6,811 bases of DNA from a bacterium (GTDB taxonomy: Bacteria; Chloroflexota; Dormibacteria; UBA8260; Bog-877). The DNA is taken from contig JAJYWM010000065.1 in assembly GCA_021791455.1 (NCBI GenBank), positions 1-6,811 of the forward strand, in the 5' to 3' direction. A model generated the notes under the pieces. The model saw nothing but the letters and a program-made list of their open reading frames with translations, did not search any database and was not told where the DNA came from. Below, in pieces: positions 1 through 6,811 of this stretch. The translations under genes were made by a program, and so were the position numbers. The first letter of the stretch is position 1; the number at the start of each line of letters is the position of its first letter.

Positions 1-1228
1 CGCGATACTTGCCGTTCCACTCGGACCAGAGCGGGGGGAAGTTGCCCACCTGATAGCCTCCCTCGCCCACGTCCCACGGTTCGGCTATCAGCTTCACCTG
101 ATTGATGACGGGATCCTGCTGAATGATGTCGAAGAAGGCGGACAGGCGGTCGACGTCGTGGAGTTCGCGAGCCAGAGCCGACGCCAAATCGAAGCGGAAG
201 CCATCCACATGCATGTCCTGGATCCAGTAGCGCAGGCTGTCCATGATCAGCTGCAGCACGTGGGGATGGCGCATGTTCAGGGTGTTGCCGGTGCCGGTGT
301 AATCCATGTTGTAGCGGGGGTCTTCCGGCACCAGGCGGTAGTACGCGGGGTTGTCGATCCCGCGGAAGCTCAGCGTCGGCCCCAGGTTGCTGCCCTCTGC
401 GGTGTGGTTGTAGACCACGTCCAGGATCACCTCGATGCCCGCCTTGTGCAGCTGTTTGACCATCTGCTTGAACTCGGTAACCTGCTGGCCGCGCTGTCCC
501 GCCGAGCAGTACTGGTTGTGCGGGGCCAGAAAGCAGATGGAGTTGTAGCCCCAGTAGTTGCGCAGCCCGCGGCGCTCCAGGGCGTGGTCGTGGATGAACT
601 GGTGCACCGGCAACAGCTCCACCGCGCTGACCCCTAGCGCCTGCAGGTGTTCCAGGACCGCAGGGCTGGCCAGCCCCGCATAGGTCCCTCGCAGCTCCGG
701 ATCCACCTCGGGATGGAGCTTGGTCAAACCCCGAACATGGGCCTCGTAAACCACGGTTTCGTGCCAGGGGGTGCGCAGCTGGCGGTCCCCTTCCCAATCG
801 AATCCTGGGTCGACCACCACCGATCGCGGCACCGCCTGCTTGGAGTCGGTTCGGTTGGGGCTTCCGTCCCCGTCGGGGCTGCCGAACTCGTATCCGTAGA
901 CAGACTTGCCCCAGCGCACCTCGCCCTCCACCGCCTTGGCGTAGGGGTCGAGGAGCAGCTTGGCGGGGTTGCAGCGCTCCCCCCGGGCGGGGTCGTAACG
1001 GCCGTGCACCCGATATCCGTACCGTTGTCCGGGCCCCACCCCGGGCAGATACCCGTGCCAGCAGAAGCCGTCCGCCTCCACCAGGTCCATCCGCTGCTCG
1101 GCGCCGTCTTCGTCAAAGAGACACAGCTCGACCCGCTCGCCCAACTCCGTGAAGATGGAGAAGTTGGTGCCCGTGCCGTCCCAGGTGGCGCCCAGAGGAT
1201 AGGCCTGACCTGGCCATACTCGAGCCAC
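1..1228 (-). CDS. glgX: Glycogen debranching enzyme GlgX, N-terminal part (cut by left window edge)
   Basis: GlgX hydrolyses alpha-1,6 branch points of glycogen-derived limit dextrins in the cytoplasm. The 409 visible residues read as an N-terminal CBM48-like beta domain (about residues 8-100, including [11 protein letters not shown] at 71-80 and [14 protein letters not shown] at 86-99), then a GH13 barrel from about residue 150. GH13 conserved region I is DVVYNH (270-275). Region II is GFRFDLAS, with the likely nucleophile Asp347. Region III is LIAEPWD, with the likely acid/base Glu383. The third catalytic Asp lies beyond the edge; family members are usually around 650-720 residues, so roughly 40 percent is missing. 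The start is a GTG at 1228-1226, two bases after the uvrB stop, with only a poor G-rich SD about 8 bases upstream, which suggests coupling to uvrB translation. The near-identical family TreX/isoamylase is an alternative name, since GlgX and TreX are hard to separate without the C-terminus. Confidence 0.93.
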   Translation of the reverse strand, partial: MARVWPGQAYPLGATWDGTGTNFSIFTELGERVELCLFDEDGAEQRMDLVEADGFCWHGYLPGVGPGQRYGYRVHGRYDPARGERCNPAKLLLDPYAKAVEGEVRWGKSVYGYEFGSPDGDGSPNRTDSKQAVPRSVVVDPGFDWEGDRQLRTPWHETVVYEAHVRGLTKLHPEVDPELRGTYAGLASPAVLEHLQALGVSAVELLPVHQFIHDHALERRGLRNYWGYNSICFLAPHNQYCSAGQRGQQVTEFKQMVKQLHKAGIEVILDVVYNHTAEGSNLGPTLSFRGIDNPAYYRLVPEDPRYNMDYTGTGNTLNMRHPHVLQLIMDSLRYWIQDMHVDGFRFDLASALARELHDVDRLSAFFDIIQQDPVINQVKLIAEPWDVGEGGYQVGNFPPLWSEWNGKYR

Positions 1229-1230
1229 CC

Positions 1231-3255
<2,025 letters not shown>

Positions 3256-3270
3256 CGCTCGAGTATGCCA

Positions 3271-3285
3271 GCCGGAGGCTCCGGC
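3271..3285. repeat. Inverted repeat, 7-base arms around one central base
   Basis: GCCGGAG-G-CTCCGGC is a perfect inverted repeat, with arms at 3271-3277 and 3279-3285. The near-absent spacer makes it a poor RNA hairpin but a reasonable binding site for a dimeric regulator. It lies just upstream of the possible uvrB -10 element, where an operator could affect either divergent gene. GC-rich palindromes of this size do occur by chance in such DNA, so an operator role is only a suggestion. Confidence 0.35.
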
Positions 3286-3308
3286 GAGCCATCCCCAGGT
3301 GAGTCAGA

Positions 3309-3324
3309 TCCCGGATGCCCGGGA
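3309..3324 (+). promoter_or_regulatory. Leader hairpin overlapping the ABC-F Shine-Dalgarno
   Basis: TCCCGG (3309-3314), a four-base loop ATGC (3315-3318) and CCGGGA (3319-3324) form a perfect 6-base-pair stem with five G-C pairs. The right arm contains the first four bases (GGGA) of the GGGAGG Shine-Dalgarno at 3321-3326, so folding would partly hide the ribosome binding site of the ABC-F gene. The pairing is seen directly; control of translation by it is inferred. No T-run follows, so it is not an intrinsic terminator. Confidence 0.4.
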
Positions 3325-3326
3325 GG
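3321..3326 (+). promoter_or_regulatory. Shine-Dalgarno that decides the ABC-F start
   Basis: GGGAGG sits 7 bases before GTG 3334-3336, an optimal distance. The upstream in-frame ATG at 3265 has no comparable site. This is the main reason for starting the ABC-F protein at 3334. Confidence 0.75.
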
Positions 3327-3333
3327 ACCGCCG

Positions 3334-5187
3334 GTGTCCCTGATCAACTGCAGCGGAGTCGCAGTCGAGTACGGGGACCGGGTGGTGTTCTCCGGCCTCG
3401 ACCTGCGCGTCGAGCCCGGAGATCGGATCGGGGTCGTGGGGGCCAATGGCGCCGGAAAGTCGAGCTTCCTCGCTCTCCTCGCCGAGGAGGAGCAGCCGGC
3501 TGCGGGCAGCGTGGACCGCCAGGGCCGCCTGATCGTGACCCACCTGACCCAGGAGTCGCCCGAGCCGACCGCGAAGACGGTTCTCGGTGAGGCCATGGCG
3601 AGCCGGGTCGACCTGGCCTCACTGAGAGACGAGATGATCCACCTGGAACACCGCCTCCAGGAGCCGAGCCCCGAGCTTGAGCAGCTGCTGGCACGTTATG
3701 GCGAGTGTCAGGCGGCATACGAGGGGATGGGTGGTTACGAGCTGGAGTCACGGGCCCGGGCGGTCCTGCACGGCCTGGGCCTCGAAGAGGAGGAGCAGTC
3801 ACGATCGCCCAGAGAGCTCAGCGTGGGCCAGGTGCGGCGGATGGAGCTGGCCAAGCTGCTCCTCCAGGACGCCGACCTGGTGCTCCTGGATGAGCCCACC
3901 AACCACCTGGACCTGGCGGCCATCGAGTGGCTGGAGTCCCACCTCATCCAGAGCGCGCGCACCATCTGTCTCGTGGCCCACGACCGGCGTCTCCTGGAAC
4001 GCGTCTGCACCAAGGTCGTCGAACTGGAGGCCGGCCGCGTCGAGGTTTACGACGGCACCTACGACAGCTACCTGCGCCAGAGGCAGGAGCGCCGGCTTCG
4101 CTGGCGCCGTGCCTTCGAAGCGCAGCAGGCGCACATCTCCCACCAGGAGGAGTACATCCGGCGTTACAAGGCGGGCCAGCGGGCCCGCCAAGCCAGGGGC
4201 CGGCAGACCCTTCTGGACCGGCTGGAGCGGGTGCCGGAGCCGACCGAGCTTAGGCGCATGCGGCTCTCCCTCCACGCCGCCCCCAGCGCCCAGGTGGTGC
4301 TGCGCACCGAGGGGCTGGCTCTGGGCCGGGACGCGGCGGTGCTCTTCACCGCGCCCGACCTGCTCATCTCTCGCGGCGACCGGGTTGCGATCCTGGGCCC
4401 CAACGGCTCCGGGAAGACCACCTTGCTCCACACCCTGGTCGGGGATCTGCAGCCGGTGTCGGGCAGGGTCATCCCGGGTTCGCGGGCCCGCCTGCGCCTC
4501 TACCGCCAGGATTTCTCCGACCTCGACCCGGACCGATCGGTCCTGCAAACCCTCCTCGACGACCACCCCAACGCCCTGGTGGAGCGCGCCCGCTCGGTCC
4601 TGGGCGCCATGCTGTTCAGCGGAGACCGGGCGGAGGCCAGGGTGGGCGACCTGTCCGGCGGGGAGAAGGCTCGGGTCGCGCTGGCTCGCCTCGGGATGGA
4701 CGACGCCAACTGCCTGCTCCTCGACGAGCCCACCAACCACCTTGACATCCCCGCCCAGGAGGTGCTGGAGCAGGCAATCGGGGAGTATCCCGGAGCCGTG
4801 GTCCTGGTCTCCCACGACCGTTACTTCGTGGACTCCGTGGCCAACCGGGTCTTCGAGGTGCGAGATGGCCAACTCGTCGAGCGCAGGTCGGCCTCCCCGT
4901 CAGGCCCAAAGCGCGCTCCTCAGAGAGCGAGCAAGGACCGAGCCCCCGCTCGATCCCTGGCTGATAAGCAAAGCCGGCGAGCCACCGCCAGCCCGAAGCA
5001 GGCCGAGCGCCACGTCGCCGCGCTGGAGGGTGAGCGGCAGACCCTGACCGACCGGCTGGCCGACCCCGCGACCCATCGCAACCAGGACCTTGAGGCGAGT
5101 CTGCTCCAGCGCCTGTCCCAGCTGGAGCAGGAGCTCCAGTCGGCCTATGCCGCCTGGGTCGCCCTCGAGGGCAGCACCGAGCGGTAG
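3334..5187 (+). CDS. ABC-F family ATPase (Uup/EttA-like, two ABC domains)
   Basis: ABC-F proteins are soluble, have two ABC domains and no membrane segments; most act on the ribosome E site, and Uup also acts on branched DNA. Residues are numbered from GTG 3334 (617 residues). Domain 1 has Walker A GANGAGKS (36-43), signature LSVGQ (162-166), Walker B LVLLDEPTNHLD (182-193, Glu187) and an H-loop His216 in VAHDR. A charged linker of about 75 residues, rich in Arg and Gln, follows (about 247-320) and corresponds to the tRNA-interaction segment. Domain 2 has Walker A GPNGSGKT (355-362), signature LSGGE (440-444), Walker B LLLDEPTNHLD (461-471) and SHDRYF (493-498). A basic Ser/Pro/Ala linker (about 517-555) leads to a predicted coiled coil (about 556-612), as in Uup. 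An in-frame ATG at 3265 would add 23 low-complexity Gly/Pro/Ser residues and is less likely. The short linker does not look like the extended loop of antibiotic-resistance members, though resistance cannot be excluded. The first signature lacks the usual second glycine. Confidence 0.93.
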   Translation: MSLINCSGVAVEYGDRVVFSGLDLRVEPGDRIGVVGANGAGKSSFLALLAEEEQPAAGSVDRQGRLIVTHLTQESPEPTAKTVLGEAMASRVDLASLRDEMIHLEHRLQEPSPELEQLLARYGECQAAYEGMGGYELESRARAVLHGLGLEEEEQSRSPRELSVGQVRRMELAKLLLQDADLVLLDEPTNHLDLAAIEWLESHLIQSARTICLVAHDRRLLERVCTKVVELEAGRVEVYDGTYDSYLRQRQERRLRWRRAFEAQQAHISHQEEYIRRYKAGQRARQARGRQTLLDRLERVPEPTELRRMRLSLHAAPSAQVVLRTEGLALGRDAAVLFTAPDLLISRGDRVAILGPNGSGKTTLLHTLVGDLQPVSGRVIPGSRARLRLYRQDFSDLDPDRSVLQTLLDDHPNALVERARSVLGAMLFSGDRAEARVGDLSGGEKARVALARLGMDDANCLLLDEPTNHLDIPAQEVLEQAIGEYPGAVVLVSHDRYFVDSVANRVFEVRDGQLVERRSASPSGPKRAPQRASKDRAPARSLADKQSRRATASPKQAERHVAALEGERQTLTDRLADPATHRNQDLEASLLQRLSQLEQELQSAYAAWVALEGSTER

Positions 5188-6239
5188 ACCTCGGCGATCC
5201 GGGGGCGGACCGAGTCCCATGAGTAGTTCGCCCGGACCACCTCCTGGCCCCTGGCGGAGAGCTCGCGCCAGCGCGCGCCGTCCAGGAGCAGCCGGCTCAC
5301 CTCGTCGTGGAGCCCCTTCTGGTCATCTGGTTTGACCAGGGTGATCCCGGTGTCGCGCATGTCCCGCAGGCCGGGCACGTCCATGCCAACAACGGGAGTC
5401 CCGCAGGCCATCGCCTCCAGCGCCACCAAGCCAAGCCCCTCGAAGCGGGACGGCATAACGAACACCCGGGCCCTCCGGTAGGCGTCGCGCAGCTCCTCAT
5501 CGGAGACGCGACCCAAGATGCGCAGGCGACCCTGGAATTGCTCCGCAGCTCCGAGCGCCACGGGGAACAGCACGCCGTCCCCACATACCTCAGCCACCAG
5601 GGTGGGGTGCTCCTTGGCCAGCGTCCGGAACATGGCGACGAAGTACTGCACCCCCTTGGCGGGGATGAGACGGCCCACGAACAGGATGGTGTCCCGGGTC
5701 TCATCGTCACTGGGAGGGGTCAGCCAGTGGGTATCCACCCCAGATGGGATGACTGATATGCGCTCCTTGGGGACTCCGGAGTCGGCCATGATTGAGGAGG
5801 CGGTCGAGGGACTCACCGCAATCACATGCTCGGCGACACGATATCCACGCGACTCCATGTATCCCAGCGGCATCGTGCTCAGGTTGCGGCCGTGAGCGGT
5901 GCGATACGTGTGGTGTGAGGTGTAGACGAGTGGGGCGTCAGGTGGGTGCCGGCGCATCATCACCCCGCCGGGGCCACCCTGGTAGTGCCAGACGTCGGGG
6001 TGGACCTCGCGAGCGACCTCGGCTATCCTGCGCCTCAGATACAGCGAGAAGTCGATCGGAGGGCGTCTGGTCCTCCGGGGGATCTTCGCGGTGGGCCCCC
6101 AGGGGCCGCGCCGCGGACTGATCATCTCGATCTGGTAGCCCTCGGAAGGCATCTCCCGCTCGAGGGCAGCGACGTAGCGTCCCTGCCCCCCGATCGCGGG
6201 GATGTCGTCGAAGGAGACCACCGCCACCCGTGGGGTCAA
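5145..6239 (-). CDS. GT4-family glycosyltransferase (GT-B fold)
   Basis: This is a retaining glycosyltransferase that moves a sugar from a nucleotide-sugar donor to an unknown acceptor, probably lipid, glycan or a small molecule, at the cytoplasmic face. Numbered from TTG 6239 it has 364 residues, usual for GT4. The N-terminal Rossmann half starts RVAVVSFDD, with the Gly-rich loop IGGQGRYV (16-23) and the TSHHTY histidines (109-110). The C-terminal half has VIPSGVD (163-169), VGRLIPAKG (188-196, with the donor-phosphate Arg and Lys) and the EX7E motif Glu267-Glu275 in EGLGLVALE, then CGTPVVG. No signal peptide or membrane segment is seen. The start is chosen because GAGGTG (6251-6246) lies 6 bases before TTG, and TTGA overlaps the mutM stop; a TTG at 6257 or GTG at 6248 would need deeper overlap with weaker SDs. 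Its 3' end overlaps that of the convergent ABC-F gene. Donor, acceptor and pathway (mannoside, trehalose, glycolipid or other) cannot be told from sequence. Confidence 0.9.
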   Translation of the reverse strand: MTPRVAVVSFDDIPAIGGQGRYVAALEREMPSEGYQIEMISPRRGPWGPTAKIPRRTRRPPIDFSLYLRRRIAEVAREVHPDVWHYQGGPGGVMMRRHPPDAPLVYTSHHTYRTAHGRNLSTMPLGYMESRGYRVAEHVIAVSPSTASSIMADSGVPKERISVIPSGVDTHWLTPPSDDETRDTILFVGRLIPAKGVQYFVAMFRTLAKEHPTLVAEVCGDGVLFPVALGAAEQFQGRLRILGRVSDEELRDAYRRARVFVMPSRFEGLGLVALEAMACGTPVVGMDVPGLRDMRDTGITLVKPDDQKGLHDEVSRLLLDGARWRELSARGQEVVRANYSWDSVRPRIAEVYRSVLPSRATQAA

Positions 6240-6811
6240 AGTTGGCACCTCGTGCAAAAGACCGTGGTCCGACCCGCTACGGCAGACTGCCGCAGGGTAC
6301 TACCGCAGCGCACGCACGCGCTGCCTCCCCTACCGTAGACCAGCAAGGTCTCGAACGCCTCGCCCTTGGCTCCAAAGCCATCCCGGTAGTCGGAGAAGGA
6401 GGTGCCCCGCCTCCGAACGGCCTCCTCCATCACGACCGGGAGGGCGGCCAGCAGCCGTGCCCGCTCCGCAGTGGTGAGCCGGTTGGCCCTACGGGACGGG
6501 CGGATCCGGGCCAGATAGCAGGCCTCATCCGCATAGATGTTGCCGCACCCCGCGATCACCGACTGGTCCAGCAGGATCGCCTTCACCGGCCGCCGTGAGG
6601 TGCGCATCACCTCGTGAACCCGGGCGCTGGGGAACCCCTGCTCAAGCGGCTCGTCGCCAAGCTTTGGGAGGTGGCCCAGGGTAAGCAGGTCCCTCTCCTG
6701 TCCCAGCACAACCCGACCGAAGCGCCTCGGGTCGCGGTACCTGAGCTCCTCGCCAGACGACAGCCGCAGTCGCAGGTGGGTGTGGGGCATGACCGGGTCC
6801 ATGGGAGCGCG
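6236..6811 (-). CDS. mutM: Formamidopyrimidine-DNA glycosylase MutM (Fpg), 5' end cut by right window edge
   Basis: MutM removes 8-oxoguanine and formamidopyrimidines opposite C and nicks the resulting site by beta,delta-elimination. The 191 visible residues are the C-terminal two thirds; the catalytic N-terminal Pro and Glu and about 80 residues are outside the window. The coding frame runs unbroken to position 6811, so the ATG at 6802 is an internal Met, not the start. Visible: LRYRDPRRFG (about 23-32), the strand carrying the void-filling Arg/Phe pair; LGDEPL; the helix-two-turn-helix segment LLDQSVIAGCGNIYADEA with its DNA-contacting Asn (about 80-97); a mobile-loop region near GTSFSDYRDGFG; VYGR; and a C-terminal zinc finger with spacing C-X2-C-X16-C-X2-C (CVRC ... 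CTRCQL). All zinc ligands are intact. The zinc finger and GNIYADE agree with Fpg rather than Nei, but the N-terminus needed to confirm this is missing. It is followed without a gap by the glycosyltransferase gene. Confidence 0.93.
   Translation of the reverse strand, partial: RAPMDPVMPHTHLRLRLSSGEELRYRDPRRFGRVVLGQERDLLTLGHLPKLGDEPLEQGFPSARVHEVMRTSRRPVKAILLDQSVIAGCGNIYADEACYLARIRPSRRANRLTTAERARLLAALPVVMEEAVRRRGTSFSDYRDGFGAKGEAFETLLVYGRGGSACVRCGSTLRQSAVAGRTTVFCTRCQL
6246..6251 (-). promoter_or_regulatory. Shine-Dalgarno of the glycosyltransferase, inside mutM
   Basis: On the minus strand GAGGTG, followed by a 6-base spacer CCAACT, precedes the TTG at 6239. It lies within the last codons of mutM. 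Ribosomes ending mutM would finish at the TGA that overlaps this TTG, a classic stop-start arrangement for translational coupling. Confidence 0.7.

Larger units (their letters stand above)
3256..3333. promoter_or_regulatory. Divergent intergenic control region between uvrB and the ABC-F gene
   Basis: This 78-base gap is the only real non-coding stretch in the window and must hold the start signals for both divergent genes unless they lie inside the coding regions. It contains two inverted repeats, listed separately. On the minus strand CATACT (3267-3262) matches four of six bases of the -10 consensus and sits 6 bases before the uvrB GTG, which would put the transcript start at or near the start codon. 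No convincing -35 element is visible at 17-18 bases from it. I see no clear sigma-70 promoter on the plus strand. No match to CTGT-N8-ACAG or to a TCGAAC/GTTCGA-type SOS box was seen. That this region holds promoters is inferred from gene orientation. Confidence 0.5.

Noticed and set aside
724..1116. 130-residue minus-strand frame inside glgX
   Set aside because: It is rich in Trp, Arg, Pro and Thr with no fold; the adjacent minus-strand frame, starting from GTG 1228, gives a continuous GlgX sequence with the GH13 motifs.
3799..4872. 357-residue minus-strand open frame within the ABC-F gene
   Set aside because: It is a mirror of the ABC-F codons with the low-complexity composition typical of antisense reading (rich in Gly, Val, Gln and His), with no domain motif and no ribosome binding context.
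3677..5047. 456-residue plus-strand frame inside the ABC-F gene
   Set aside because: It is a shifted-frame shadow, rich in Ser, Trp, Arg and Pro with no recognisable fold; the other frame carries all ABC motifs.
5161..5172. Perfect palindrome GCCCTCGAGGGC near the convergent gene ends, considered as a bidirectional terminator
   Set aside because: The usable stem is only about 4 bp once a loop is allowed, and no T-run follows on either strand; it lies within the ABC-F coding sequence.
6800..6802. ATG at 6802 as the start of mutM
   Set aside because: It would drop the catalytic N-terminal Pro-Glu and the first beta strands; the frame stays open to the window edge, so this is an internal Met of a truncated gene.

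Overview
The window is a gene-dense piece of a high-GC bacterial chromosome (codon third positions are strongly G/C, and GTG and TTG starts are common). Five genes fill almost all of it and there is only one real intergenic gap, of 78 bases. No tRNA, rRNA, CRISPR array, insertion sequence or phage gene is visible. All five proteins belong to broadly conserved bacterial families. The GC content and gene order would fit a Chloroflexota/Dormibacterota-like or actinobacterial lineage, but I cannot place the organism from sequence inspection alone.

Layout, left to right. (1) Positions 1-1228, minus strand: the first 409 residues of a GlgX-type glycogen debranching enzyme, cut by the left edge. (2) Positions 1231-3255, minus strand: complete uvrB, the damage-verifying helicase-like subunit of nucleotide excision repair; its stop codon lies 2 bases before the glgX start, so the two form a tight operon. 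(3) Positions 3256-3333: a short divergent control region with two inverted repeats, one of which covers part of the Shine-Dalgarno sequence of the next gene. (4) Positions 3334-5187, plus strand: an ABC-F family ATPase (two ABC domains, no membrane domain, Uup/EttA-like layout with a C-terminal coiled coil). (5) Positions 5145-6239, minus strand: a GT4-family glycosyltransferase whose 3' end overlaps the 3' end of the ABC-F gene by 43 bases, tail to tail. (6) Positions 6236-6811, minus strand: the C-terminal two thirds of MutM (formamidopyrimidine-DNA glycosylase), cut by the right edge; its TGA stop overlaps the TTG start of the glycosyltransferase as TTGA.

Working together: uvrB and mutM supply two different DNA repair routes (bulky adducts and oxidised bases). 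Each is followed closely by a carbohydrate-active gene (glgX after uvrB, the GT4 transferase after mutM), and the ABC-F gene lies between the two pairs on the opposite strand. The pairing looks like compact genome packing with translational coupling rather than a dedicated pathway. I did not find convincing evidence of an undescribed system. The most checkable observations are the SD-masking hairpin and the altered first signature motif of the ABC-F gene, the start-site corrections, and the overlapping gene ends.
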